Source: Bretschneidera sinensis (lineage: Eukaryota; Streptophyta; Magnoliopsida; Brassicales; Akaniaceae). From it: a stretch of 64,000 nucleotides of DNA. This document shows positions 1 to 11,255 of this stretch, in pieces. The DNA lies in the NCBI GenBank assembly GCA_023935145.1, contig CM043700.1, forward strand, positions 99,800,400 to 99,864,399, written 5' to 3'. The notes under the pieces are model-generated. The model made no database searches, was not told the DNA's origin, and was given only the letters and a program-made list of their open reading frames with translations. Position 1 is the first letter of the stretch. The number at the start of each line of letters is the position of its first letter. The position numbers and the translations under genes were made by a program.

Positions 1-633
1 CTTCAAATTCTTTTGCGCAATGTGTTGACCATGGGGTGTGGGCTGAGCTTGAGAAGGGAACTTACCTTGCTCATTCACACTCAAGAAGCTCATCAATTTG
101 GACACTTGGCTCTTCATCTCCTTATTTTCTTCAACAACCTGTGTAATCAATGCTTCAAATATTTGGTTAGTCTTACCCTGTACCTCAATAAAAGCTTGCA
201 AAGTGTCTTCTAAAGGACTTCTAGAAGATGCAGGTGCATGATATGGTGCAGGATATGATTTAGGTGGTTGTGCAGGCGGCTGGTTTTCAGGCTTCCAGCT
301 AAAATTAGAGTGATTGTGCCACCCCGGATTATAGGTATTAGATAAAGGTGAAGAAGGCTTCTTGTACATACCTAAGGCATTACATTGTTCCTCATACATT
401 CTTCTCATCTCAGTAAATGTGGGATACTCTTGGGCGAGATGATCTACCCCGCCACACACAAAACATGGTCCAAAAAACTATGCATGATTAGCCACATGTG
501 TTGGCTTTAAGCCCTTAGTCTTTAACACATCTAGCTCCCTAGTGAGCATCTCGACCTTGGCCTCTAGGTTATCCTCTTCCCTAAGATGGTAACTTCCACC
601 ACCATTTGGGTTCTCTTGGTTCTTCCTAAATCA
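1..633 (-). pseudogene. Athila-type gag fragment (element H), runs off the left edge
   Basis: Reading leftwards from about 633, one frame gives about 210 codons with a single internal stop (TAG, complement of 478-480). It encodes part of an Athila-lineage Gag: a CCHC-like knuckle beginning CFVCGGVDHLAQEYP (last Cys replaced by Tyr), then a motif ending YNPGWHNHSNFSWKPENQ. That motif matches the SETY-PGWRNHPNFSWK stretch in the Gags of elements A and B. A proline/alanine-rich linker and a coiled-coil-like segment follow, up to the window edge. Gag would form the virus-like particle of the retrotransposon. The upstream half of gag, its leader and PBS are missing: the frame passes directly into LTR sequence. 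Identification is by motif similarity to A and B within the window. Confidence 0.8.
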
Positions 634-807
634 ATACAGTTTAATTTGCAAAAATGACTAATCTGTACAGCCAATTCTAGCAATTTAGTGAAACTCCTTT
701 CCAAGTGCTTGTGAACCTGTAAAACAACGAAAAACAACTCAAACTAACAAATTCCTAAGCTAACAAATATAAATTAAGAGGCCAAAATATGCAATATTTG
801 GCACTCA
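616..807 (-). repeat. 5' end of an Athila LTR (element H), truncated
   Basis: The reverse complement of this stretch aligns with the first about 200 bases of the 5' LTR of element A (from 12420), starting with TGAGTGCCAAATATTGC at 807. H is therefore a minus-strand element whose LTR begins at 807, and DNA from 808 rightwards is the target it entered. The LTR breaks off after about 190 bases at an AGGAAGAA-type sequence and is fused to gag coding sequence. The rest of the LTR, the PBS and the 5' leader are deleted. Confidence 0.8.
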
Positions 808-846
808 CCAAGCATATAATTTAATTACATACATACATACATCATA

Positions 847-912
<66 letters not shown>

Positions 913-2183
913 CCTAAGTGGATGACTATGGACTTTCTAAATGTGTTTTACTTGATCCAATAAAGTAAATCACTTAGTCAAATCCTAGATAATGATTACT
1001 TGAATATATCCCATACATTCATGGGTCTTCAATCTTCAAATGAGCCACCATGTTTCCTTGTGTACTCATTGATTCACCTCAATAAAACCCTATGTAACTC
1101 TAAGTAACTTTACATATATCAAACATATATAAGAAATCTTAATCAAAAGTCAAGGGGAATTACATTTGAGGGAGATAAAAATTTACAATGAGAGAAAGAA
1201 GGTATGCAAATCCTATTTTAAATTGAATAACCAAAAATAATATCATAAATTTAATCAATTGCTAAGGCCTAGGTCCAATAGTCATCCACTCAAACAATCA
1301 AATTGCATAAATAAATAAATAAATTTAATTTTATTCTAGTAATGACTATTTCTTCTTAGATTGCAATACTGATCCTATTAGGTCTCCAGAAACTTTTCTT
1401 AATCCTAAACCAAATAAGATTAAGATTCATTGTTCATTAGAATTCTCAATTCCAATGTGATAAGGATTTTAGAGTTTCAATACCTAATCTAACTTTAATT
1501 TCTTAAAACGTTATTCAAAAATGAATATTAATTCTCAATTAACCAAGATATAATTTTTTTGACAGCAAAAAATCATTTGTTTAGTTGAATAAAAGTTTTA
1601 TTTCGAATTCAAAGTCAAAACAAATTTGGAAACTCAAGAACGAACAAAAACTTGCAATTTCAAAAAACTGTTTTTCTGATTTGAAAACTGTTCAGTCTTT
1701 TAATCATAACTGAAAAAGTAGTTATGATTTTGAATCATGGTTATTTTCATATGAAACCAGGCTTCTATATCTTTCCAATGCTTATGAAAACATCAAAATC
1801 CAATTTAAAGGTGAGTTATACCTGTTTGAACTTTTACCATAAAATCTTTTCATTGAAGTCGATTCTTAGGCTCTGAGAGTTGACTCTCTGGGTCATCTAA
1901 TGATTTTACGAGTTTTGGCCCCAAGAAGTTAACTCCCTCAATCCGAGAGTTGAATCCCAGAGCATACTCTGCAGATTTTGACGCGATTTTTCATCCCAAA
2001 TTCAATTTAATTTGATCCAAAAATAAATTTTTTGATCAACTAAATTGAATTTAACCAATTCTTATTGGTTTAAGATTTTTCTTCTAATAATCTTATTATC
2101 ATCTCATGACAATAATCAAATCAAAAATAATTTTGATTTTTCATGACATAGGGTTTCATAAACCTAATTTTACATAGAGTTGA
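808..2183 (-). mobile_element. Non-coding internal piece of Copia-type element I
   Basis: This AT-rich stretch lies on the internal side of the PBS at 2184-2194, so it should be the 5' internal (leader and gag) region of the minus-strand element I. I see no open frame longer than a few dozen codons and no gag motif. It is cut at 808 by the insertion of H. A long TA microsatellite occupies 855-909. Confidence 0.5.
855..909. repeat. (TA)n microsatellite
   Basis: About 27 uninterrupted TA dinucleotides, preceded by short TG and ACAT runs. It sits about 50 bases from the LTR end of element H. Confidence 0.97.
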
Positions 2184-2194
2184 CTTTGATACCA
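2184..2194 (-). promoter_or_regulatory. Primer-binding site, initiator-Met tRNA type (element I)
   Basis: The complement reads TGGTATCAAAG. This is the plant initiator-Met tRNA PBS (TGGTATCAGAG) with one change, and it lies one base from the LTR end TGTTAG at 2196. It fixes element I as minus-strand. Confidence 0.75.
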
Positions 2195-2195
2195 T

Positions 2196-2512
2196 TGTTA
2201 GTCTACCGGTATAGATATGTAGTGGAAATTTAAAATTTTCTATACTAATAAACTTAATCCCATGAAATTCTCTATGAATATATTAGAATGATAATCCATC
2301 TCCATACAAGGTTAAATATTTATACCTTTATGAAGATTTTGGTTGAGAATTCAGTGTAAAGTTCACAAGTTGTTCAAGTGTTCAACTTCTAAGCGTATCC
2401 ACACGAGCAACCAAAATAAAAAATTTCCTTCTACGGATGTCGAACATCGAGCGAATAAGAGGACTAGGGCTAGCCAAAAATTCCCTGAATGCTAGGTTTG
2501 AAAATTTAGCTT

Positions 2513-2562
<50 letters not shown>

Positions 2563-3790
2563 AAACAATTTCAACAATCAAACATTAGGGTTTCTATCAA
2601 ATAGAATCTTTATATAGAGCCTTTACTTCTAAAAGCTCTACGATTTTTAGAATTACAATTAAACCCCTGGTTTAATTAATTTCTAGAACTTCTCTAGTAG
2701 CCTATTAGTTTTCCTTAATCTTGCAATAGGATTAAAACTCTTATGAAACAATTTGATCTTATCCAATTAATTAAAACTCCTTTTAATTCTCCCTAATTCT
2801 CCTTTTGATTAAAAATTAATTACAGCTAATTTTTAAGGGCTTTTACAAGTCATGATTGACCCTAGCAGTCTACTCATACAATATGAATTAATGTGAATCT
2901 TTTCATTGATAGTTATCGTACAATTCAATCCGTCAATCATGCAATGTCCCAGATTAAACTTAAAGCATGGATTTACTGTCAAACTTTAATTATTCAATCA
3001 TATATATCTCGATCTCATGCCCATAATTTTAATGGTAAAATTAGAAACTCCTTTCTAATTTTCACTCCACCTTATCCAAGGAATTTCCAAGCTATGACTT
3101 AATCAAATCACATAAGACATTCTCTCTCTCTCTTTTATTGAGAGGGATGAGAGGGATGAATCCTTTATTGTTCACTCACATACCTCCATACATGAGTGAT
3201 CATATCTAATTACTACAATTTTGTGACCCAATATTAGAATCACATTTTGATAGCATCAAAACTTGATGACCTATGCACAAGATATCCATGGTACTTTAAG
3301 TCCAAGGACCACTTGTACAACTGCAATATAAGAATTCTTATAGATAACAAGAAAAATGTCCATTAGGATTTTCTTAATCGATTCAGTTCAGTGCATCAAT
3401 TTTCTAACAAACACCTACATAACTTATTTTAGTGTCTCACACATTATTGACTGTGAAATCAATAACCCTCAACTTCTTGAGGAAACATAGTATGTACTAA
3501 TCTATCTGGATTTACTAATGTCTTTCTTAGTGATCCTATGATTAGGAACATTTAAGAATAAAGCTTAAGGAAATACATTTCAGTAGCATGATCTCGTCAT
3601 GATACTTATTTCCATTACTCTTATTCCATGGGTTTTATCATGTAATGCACTTATAGTGATTTGTAATGAACATGATAAATAAGATAAAGGTCAATAACAA
3701 TATTTTATTGTCAATAAATGAATAATATTAATTACAAGTCGTATGTCCATAATATCAAATGCTATTGGCTTGTAAGGCATACAACTATCA
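2196..3790 (-). repeat. LTR of a minus-strand Copia-type element (I)
   Basis: The LTR lies between TGTTAG (2196, next to the PBS) and ACTATCA (3790). Read on the minus strand it starts TGATAGTTGTATGCCTTACAAGCC, then has a GTTAGAAAATTGATGCACTGAACTGA-like block. This layout is familiar from large plant Copia LTRs of the Angela/SIRE kind (recognised from memory, not searched). The other LTR is not in the window because the left part was lost or lies outside it. It contains a GA microsatellite. The exact right boundary is uncertain: CTAACA at about 3412 could also be an end, but similarity to known LTR starts favours 3790. Confidence 0.6.
2516..2559. repeat. (GA)n microsatellite
   Basis: About 22 GA dinucleotides inside the LTR of element I. 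On the minus strand it is a CT tract. Confidence 0.97.
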
Positions 3791-4392
3791 AATGAAACTT
3801 GTGAGGAGTCATTTCAAGAAAAATTGGGCTTCATCTAATGGCTCCTTATATTTTGTTTATTTTTTTATCCATTGTATTGACTTAACATTTTATTTTCCAT
3901 GTGTGAAGGTGCTTATTGAATTATGAAGTTACAGGTTTAAAGGTCATTTGGATCCAAAAATTCAATTTGTGTTAACATAGCCGCTAGAAGGATCCTACAT
4001 CTTAAAGATCATATGAATTTTATGATTCCAAAATTCACTGATCCGACGAGCACAAGAAGAATCTTTGCTTCTTAAGACTAATTGAATTCTTCATTTCTAA
4101 AAGTTCATATGGATTCAAAAATTTTATGTTGCACTTTGATAATGTTCCTTCACTCATTAATTGGTCTTCTGCTACACTTTCCTCAACATTTCATTAGAGA
4201 AATATTAAGAAAAGCACGAGGCATTGTTGACATCCAAATCCCACCAGCTAAGGTAAGATTCTTCTTGCGGCAGAATTCTAAGGATCCTTGCCATGGTAGA
4301 ATCCTGTTGATTCTAGTTCGTGTTGAGGTGCATAAGAGAATGGATTCAGGATCAGCTAGGTGGTAGACATGCAACTAGAGTTTAGGAACCAG
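3791..4392. other. AT-rich non-coding segment with degenerate repeats
   Basis: No coding family recognised. Three degenerate copies of a segment (around 3943, 4009 and 4100) share a TCATATGGATTCAAAAATT-like core. An open frame at 4082-4366 shows no known motif and overlaps an equally open frame on the other strand, so I do not call it a gene. The segment may be the U3 part of the LTR-like arm that follows, because TATAAATA occurs at 4571. Confidence 0.4.
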
Positions 4393-4512
4393 AGGACATA
4401 TGTCTTGTAGTTGTGCTCTTGGAGGTTTTTAGTAGTTATTATCAAGAAGAGTAGGACATGCGTCATGTAGTTGTGCTCTTTGAGGTTTTTAGTAGTGATT
4501 GTCAAGAAGAGG
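4393..4512 (+). repeat. Two tandem 60-bp repeats
   Basis: Units 4393-4452 and 4453-4512 share GTAGTTGTGCTCTT, GAGGTTTTTAGTAGT and CAAGAAGAG in the same order. A diverged inverted pair of the same unit occurs at about 5240-5360. They form the outer part of the large inverted repeat. Confidence 0.8.
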
Positions 4513-4570
4513 AGGACAAATATCATGCACGAAGAGCTCAGATGGTTACCAACGATTTTGAATTTATTTG

Positions 4571-4578
4571 TATAAATA
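4571..4578 (+). promoter_or_regulatory. TATA box in left LTR-like arm
   Basis: TATAAATA, mirrored at 5187-5194 on the minus strand in the right arm. Both are followed about 35 bases on by a CTTTTCAAT(A/C)AA-like stretch. Confidence 0.45.
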
Positions 4579-5363
4579 GTAGAACTTTTGAAGTAATCAA
4601 GACCCTTTTCAATAAATTAATCTTACAATGGATCAATTTCATATCTTTACTTTTATGTTTATACTTTTATTCATTTGCACTTAAATTATCTTTAATTCCA
4701 GCCATTTAATTTCAAGTTGTTTACATTTTTTGCACTTGCACTTCAATTACATTCAATTTCTAGCCATTTAAATTCATTTCATCATAATTTGTTTACCCCG
4801 ATTTTGTGAAAGTGAATTGCGAGCGTGGCAATTTGTTTATGTGTTTTGTGTATAAGGGCTTTGAAATCGTGATGATTGTAAAAAGGTTATTGGCTCAATG
4901 CACAAAGTATAATTATTTGTTGGATTTTTAGTTTAAAATCTAAATCTAAAACTTGAATGTAAAGATTCTGAAATCTAATGATGAGCATGAATTTAAATGG
5001 CTAGAAATTAAATGTAATTGAAGTGTAAGTGAAAAAATTGAAGAAAGCATGAAATTAAATAATTTGAATTAAAGATAATTTAAGTGTAAATGCATAAAAG
5101 TGAAAACATAAAAGTAGAGATATGAAATTGATCCATTATAGCGTTAGTTGATTGAAAAGGGGTCTGGATTACATCAAAATTTCTACTATTTATACAAATA
5201 AATCTATAATTGCTATTAACCACCCGAGCTTTTGGTAAATAACATTTGTCCCACTCTACATAACAATAATAACTAAGAACCTCCAAGAGCACAGCTACAC
5301 GACTCTTGTCCCACTTTTCTTGACAATAACTTATAAAAGTCTCAAAGAGCACAGCTATATGAC

Positions 5364-6298
5364 ACATGGCATCATGTGAGATCATTTGAGAATTAAAAAG
5401 CCTATGATTGATCATTCAAGTGAAAATAAACATGCAAATCATGTCAAGTCAGCAACTTTATTAATTGAAATCAATCATTTAAGAACATATGATGAGAAAT
5501 CAAAGCACATTGAGGTAGGTGAGCATAAAAGAGAACCTAGACTAAACCTAAATATCAAATAAAAATACAATCATGGATGAAATACAAAAAGACATACTTT
5601 GGCATAATCAGATAATCAAAATAACCCTAAAAACATCGTGATAATGATTTAATAATCAAACAAAGCATAGAGAACATATGAAGGCACCTAATCCAGCATA
5701 GAGGCAATTAAGATCAAAGAGCACAATAAATGCATGATGAACCTAGTTCTTGTTATCATGTGAATTCTAGATGTCATGTGAATCATAAAATCATGTTAAA
5801 ATCATTCAAAAGTCAAGCCACCACTTTGAAGTAAAGGTCGGACCCAACCATCACTTTGGAGTGAAGGTCATACCCAATCACCACGTTGAACTGAAGGTTA
5901 AACCTAACCACCACTTTAAAGTTAAGGTTAAATCAAACCTTCACTTTGAAGTGGAGGCCAGAAAGATGGCTTAAATTTTTTTTTCAAACTTTGGGTTTTT
6001 TATTCCTACACTCAATTCGATAAGTTTTAAGTTAAATAACAATCAAACAAGCTTAAACAATTACATATGGATAGATTTAGATCTTAAAAACAAGTTTAAA
6101 CAAGGATTAAAACACTTAATAAATAATCTAAATAAAAATAGATGGCAAAATATCAAAGAGAGATATACAAAGGAGTGTACTTAAGCTTATACCTTAATTG
6201 CATATAAAACTCTTGCGAAAGATCAACAAATCATTTTCTTAAATCTTTCTTAAGTAGATTTTCATAACATTAAAAGGTAAAATACTCTTCTCCTTCAT
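5364..6298 (-). repeat. Left LTR copy of the outer element T (partial)
   Basis: This stretch is a direct, diverged copy of 10689-11255 + 33091-33154 + 55580-55884. Shared landmarks in order are TGGCATCATGTGAGAT, GCAACTTTATTAATT, a CACTTTGAAGTG minisatellite, TTTTTTATTCC and ACCTTAATTGCA. I read it as the 3' LTR of the minus-strand non-coding element T. Similarity starts sharply at 5364/10689, so the 3' part of this LTR is missing or replaced. There is no coding capacity. Confidence 0.6.
5818..5962. repeat. Minisatellite, about five 30-bp units
   Basis: Successive units are variants of CACTTTGAAGTGAAGGTCA-ACCCAACCA. The matching place in the other LTR copy (11201-11255 plus 33091-33124) has only about three units and is split by element D. 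Confidence 0.85.
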
Positions 6299-9200
6299 CA
6301 AAATTGGGTGGTTCTGTCTTTAGAACTCTAAAAAAGGCATCATTGCGTTGTGTTTCATCAGAGAACAAACTAGACATTATTCATCGCTTATAGTTGTCAA
6401 AAGATTTTAAAAAAACATAAAAATAATATCTTTTTTCATGAACGATATCAGTTTCGTAATGAGCGGGGGTTGTGGTTTTTATTTTTTATTTTTATGTTAG
6501 ATGAGTGTTTAGAGGCTAGGGTTTGTGTTTAGGTTAGGAGGCAAGCAAAATCCGAAAATTGATGCTTTGTGGCTAGGATTGTTTGCAGGATCAAAAGAAC
6601 TAGAAGGAATCTTCTTGAGGGCAGCTAAGAAGGATATTTATAAGATTTAGAAGGTCCTATTAAGGTTTGGAATAGTCATTGGAAATTCTAGAGAGAATAG
6701 ACAAGTGTTTAATGACTTTCCAAATCTAATTCCCGCACTACTTAGGAAAAGAGACAAATTCTTGACCTTAACTTGGAACTACCATTCTTACTCATGCGGA
6801 AGAGTTTGGGGAAAATTTTGGAATTCATGGAAATACCATAGATTCTTATTTCAATCCTAAGTGATGGCACATGCAAATTCAGTATGGATTTAAAATGCTA
6901 TTCAAAATATATAAACTAGTCAGGTTTGGAGCTATTTCAGTAAAAAAAAAATTAATCCATCACTCGTTTCTTATCGGATCAAGACTTAAAATATATCACT
7001 GGAAAGATAGTTAAAATTTATATTTATACAAATAAGATAATATTCTCAAGTTTTTTGGATAAAAAGTTATTAAGTCTAAATTCAGGTCCTCAAAACAAAG
7101 AAAATGGGTCATTTGGGAAAAGTCATCTTTTGTGGATTAGAAATTATCCTATTCTATTAACCCTTGACATGTTAAGAACTCGAACTCAGATTGCTTAAGA
7201 AAATGATATAAAAATTTTAATTTTTGTTGATGGGATGAAGGATTTTACATGCTAGACTGAATTATACTACATGCAAGCTCTCATGCTTAAACACAAGACA
7301 TTATTACTCAAGAAAATGATATGAAAATTTTGATTTTTTTAATTTCTTTTTAACTTTTGAAGGGATGAAGTATTTTGCATGCTATACATAATTATACTAC
7401 ATGCAACCTAGAAACAAATTATATAATTGACGACATTACTATCATATGACTCCAACAGACATAAACTTGAGACTTGAAATTATGTAAAACAAAAATGAAA
7501 CCAAGACGGGAGAAGTAATTTCTATCTAGTATGTAAAAGCATGTTCATTCTAACACAATGGTCAAGGGTGTATGAAAAATTAGATATCAATCAATCCAAG
7601 ATAAGTACCAATAATCAAGTAAAATGACACTCACATCAAGCATACATAGAGCAACACAAGTTCAATTAACGCACGAATGAATGAGTAACATGATTCTCAA
7701 GCTAAACATGTAGAGTTTAACTTCAATCTTTAACCCCATTAGATTTTATATTGAAATAGATTTTGGTGTTACCATGAGGGAAAAACACTTTTTGATTTTG
7801 AGAAAACTAAGGCCAATACATTGTCTTGAGGTCAAGAAATAAGTTGTACCCTATCATATTTATGTGCAAAATGATCAAGATGAAGTGAATTGTCAATCCA
7901 AGCATAATGAATAACACAATTCCAATTTTGGTTCCATAAATTTTAAAAATCTTTGTTGGCCCACAAAAAAAAAAGTGATTTTGTTTTTTGAAAGCATGAG
8001 ACAAATTTGGAAAAGTAATGGGATCAAGATCAAAATTGCATTGTGTCATCAAAACTATTCAAGTATACGCTTTCATTCATGCACAAAGGAAATATCTCAA
8101 ACTGAACACCTAATGTTTTCATCCAATATAAACAACACAAATAAGTGCACTGGTTGGCGAAATTGATAAAGTTTCACTTCAAAAGGTCATACATACAAGC
8201 TTTTATCTTTTAAGCTTATATTTCACATAAGTTTGCACATGTAACTTTCACATAATCAAATCATCTCTTTTTATTGCTCCATGCAATCAAAGACAATTAA
8301 GCACACATATTCATGATTTATGCAAAGAAACTAATGACATTGTTCACTCCAAATACACTTTCATGCATTGATTTTATCTTGTTTATTCACATTTTACCCA
8401 CGCTTCATGATTAGTTCATATTGAGACTAACATACATTCAATAAGTTCAAACTTTCATAGAGCAATCATGCAAAACATGAATTCAAACAATAGGTAAAAA
8501 AATTTCATGATGAATATTCATTTAACCTTATTAGTGTTTCTCTTTAATTCCAATAAGACTCTTTCTTATATTTGAGATAACGATTAACTTAGATGAAGTG
8601 GCAAGAAGTCCTAGTCTTATTACGAGATGAGTGGAAAGAGATAAATTATGCCCTTAGGTTCACTAAGTGCATGCAATCATAAAGGTTTCATATATTTCAC
8701 ATGTCATATGAAAGTAGCAAATTCAAGTCAAGAACAACTATTTCATGTTCCTTAGTCAAGCACAAGACAAATTCACACCAAAGTTTAGAATAGAAGGATA
8801 ACAAACAAAATATGTGCACATTAGAATGTAAAGTGAGCATGCAAAGCAAGATGATAAAACAAATGGTCACATGTATTAGAGCAAACATAAAACAATCAAG
8901 CAAATCCATATGTCAAGACAGTCTAGAAAAAAATGCACAAGATGAATGATCATGTGTGAAAAGAAGGTTTTCATGTAAGTAAACATTTATGGTTAGTTCT
9001 TCAAAATCATCTAACTGTTGGTGATAAGTCCTTTAAGTTCTTTCAAATAATTATCAATTTAAGCGGAGGTGATTAATACCTTAATTTCAATGGATATTCG
9101 AGAAATAGGGGGAGAAAACATGGATATTCAAGCAATGGAGCATTCATTGAAGAGATAAGCATATAATAATCTATGGCAATCAATGCATGACTTGAAGAAT

Positions 9201-9670
9201 TTTGGAAATAAAATTTGTGAAACCGATAAAAAATTTGGTGATTAAGCTTTCATATCCATTAAAACATTTTCTCTTTTGGGTTTAAAACAATGATAGTTAT
9301 GCTTGCTAGCTCCAAATACTCAAACAAGGTCAAATCAAGCAAGAATGGACATTAGACCCCTTTATTGACTCGATGACACATCTAGACACGGTACAGTTGG
9401 GATGGTACAACATGACATATGATGCCCTATAAACCTTCCAAGTTGGTAGCATTTCCAACAAGGTCAAATAGTTTTTGGCAATCCCTTTGGTTACATCTAT
9501 GCAGGTTACATCTTGGTATTGAATGGACACCTGCGCTTATTTCATCCTCCCCATGGGGTTTCCTAGAGTTAGACTTGATAGAGAAGTATGTGTAAGTGGG
9601 GTGAAAAGCAATGGAATTAACAAGTAATTATAAAAAAAAATATCAATTTGAATGTAATTTTAGGTTTAAT
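6299..9670 (-). mobile_element. Non-coding internal region of element T (LARD-like)
   Basis: About 3.4 kb between the LTR-like copies, with no long open frame on either strand and no recognisable gag or pol motif. Small open frames at 7807-8052, 7975-8166, 8697-8909 and 9330-9530 show no family features. Large non-coding internal regions flanked by long LTRs are typical of LARD-type derivatives (established category); assigning T there is inference. An imperfect duplication at 7193-7425 lies inside. Confidence 0.5.
7193..7425. repeat. Imperfect tandem duplication, about 120 bp
   Basis: Both halves contain AAGAAAATGATATAAAAATTTT (or its ATGAAAA variant), a GGGATGAAG-ATTTT-CATGCTA block and AATTATACTACATGCAA in the same order. 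The second half has an insertion of Ts and a few changes. Confidence 0.75.
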
Positions 9671-9690
9671 GATCCCTAGTGAAGTCGCCA
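9671..9690 (-). promoter_or_regulatory. Primer-binding site of Tat/Ogre type (element T)
   Basis: The complement reads TGGCGACTTCACTAGGGATC and lies two bases from an LTR end reading TATCCCACA on the minus strand. Many plant Tat/Ogre-lineage elements have a TGGCGACTCCACTGGGGA-like PBS (from memory). This sets the orientation of T and the inner edge of its right LTR at 9693. Confidence 0.6.
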
Positions 9691-9692
9691 AC

Positions 9693-11255
9693 TGTGGGAT
9701 ACTAGATAGTACCTCATGGTCACCACTCAAATCATGATATGAGCATATTGTAAGGGAAAAACCAAAGGGACATAAATTTTTCTCAATAGATTATCCAATA
9801 GGGTGTCGAGGGACATATCAACTAAACAAGGCCGTTGGCAAATAATCACATCGATGAGTCATCACTTAGTTTTTATAAACTAAGAAACCTATAGCCTACG
9901 GTCAATTAAGGGTCAAGATTCATGTGTATGGAGATTGGTACACGATAAGGAGGTCACAAGTGGGCGTCTTACCAATGTATAGACCTTGAAGGGTTTAGCC
10001 CTTACTCTTGCAGTTCAAATGGATTCATTTTATATTAGTTAATTATTAACTTGATTGCTTTTTCTTAATTTAAGTGATCAAGCATGCACACAATGAAATA
10101 TGGAGTCAGCAACAAAATATGATCATACATCAATAACATAATAAACCATCCATAACAGTTAAGAGTGGAAGGAAAGAAAAAGTGCAGTTACATTAGAAAT
10201 TAAGGAAAATAAAAAAGGGCCTAACCACGACTTATGTCTCCAAAATGAAAGAACACGATAAATAAAAGAAAGTACATAAATGATAAAATTGTCTAACTGT
10301 GGTGTTACATTCCCAACAATAAATATGAACTTGAATGAAAACAAGTAGATAATTGAAGTGCAAATATAAAAGAAAGTGAATAAAGCAAATAAAAGATAAA
10401 ATAACAAAAGAGAGACTATGAAGATAAATTAAAGAGCTTGAATGGAAGAGGAAACAGATCATGATCACCACTTGTATGGACAACCGCTAATAATCCCACT
10501 AAATCATCTAAATTAGATAAATAACATGATAATTTGCATAACACCCAAAGCATGAACTCAAAGAAGCATAATAAAGCAAGAACATAAGAACTTAAGTAGC
10601 ACTAGCAAAAAATCACATAAATTATCATTTGAAGGTCAAAATCACATGAAAGCATGGCAAAGAGAGATAAAAACACATAAGAGCAAACATGGCATCATGT
10701 GAGATTATACAAGAATTAAAAAGCATGTGATTGATAAATCAAGAGAAAATAAGCATGCAAATCATCTCAAGGAAGCAACTTTATTAATTTAAACCAATCA
10801 TTCAAGAAAATATGATGAGAAATCAAAGCAGACTAAGGTAAGTGAGCATCAAAGAGAACCTAAACTAAACCTAAATATCAAATAAAGATACAATCATGTA
10901 TGAAAGATAAAAAGAAAAATACTTTGAAATAGTTAGATCATCAAAATAACCCTAGAAATATAGTGATAATAATTTAATAAACAAACAAAGCAAAAAGAGC
11001 ATATGAAGGCACCTAACCAAGCATGAAGGCAATTAGGATTAAAGAGAACAATAAATGCAAGACGAACCATAATTCATGTTATCATGTGAATTCTATAAGT
11101 AATGTGAATCATATAATCATTTTAAAATTCATGCAAATGCCAGCAAATCAAAGGGAACAAATTGGAAACGAAACAAACAAAAAGGGGAAAAGAAGGTATG
11201 GCCTCCACTTTGAAGTGAAGGTTAGACCCAACAGCTACTTTGAAGTGAAGGTCGA
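9693..11255 (-). repeat. Right LTR of element T, first segment
   Basis: The segment starts TGTGGGATACTAGATAG beside the PBS. The part 10689-11255 is a copy of 5364 to about 5900. The part 9693-10688 has no counterpart at the left copy. No coding family was seen: two overlapping minus-strand open frames at 10159-10483 are AT-driven and featureless. Element D splits it at 11256, inside the CACTTTGAAGTG minisatellite. It continues at 33091-33154 and 55580-55884. Confidence 0.6.

Larger units (their letters stand above)
4393..5363. repeat. Large imperfect inverted repeat of LTR-like arms
   Basis: The left arm (about 4393-4770) and the complement of the right arm (about 4985-5363) align along their whole length. 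They share the tandem 60-mers, a TTATTTGTATAAATAGTAGAA block with a TATA box, the segment GACCCCTTTTCAAT, the segment ATGGATCAATTTCATATCT, and a terminal block ATTTCTAGCCATTTAAATTCAT. About 210 non-repeated bases separate the arms. Each arm looks like LTR sequence (TATA box, then AATAAA-like and T-rich sequence). The structure therefore looks like two partial LTRs in opposite orientation rather than a DNA transposon. Confidence 0.75.

Noticed and set aside
4082..4366. A 94-codon open frame, possible small host gene
   Set aside because: No recognisable domain, an overlapping open frame on the other strand, and location in LTR-like sequence next to the inverted repeat.
4393..5363. MITE or foldback DNA transposon
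   Set aside because: The arms contain TATA boxes and LTR-like layout, and no terminal motif with a target duplication could be seen at the outer edges.
5080..5415. A 111-codon minus-strand open frame
   Set aside because: It runs across the right arm of the inverted repeat, where the tandem 60-mers keep the frame open. The matching frame in the other arm (4458-4709) is different in sequence and length.
10159..10483. Two overlapping hydrophobic minus-strand open frames (possible membrane proteins)
   Set aside because: They are AT-rich and Phe/Ile/Leu-rich because of base composition, and lie inside the LTR of T.
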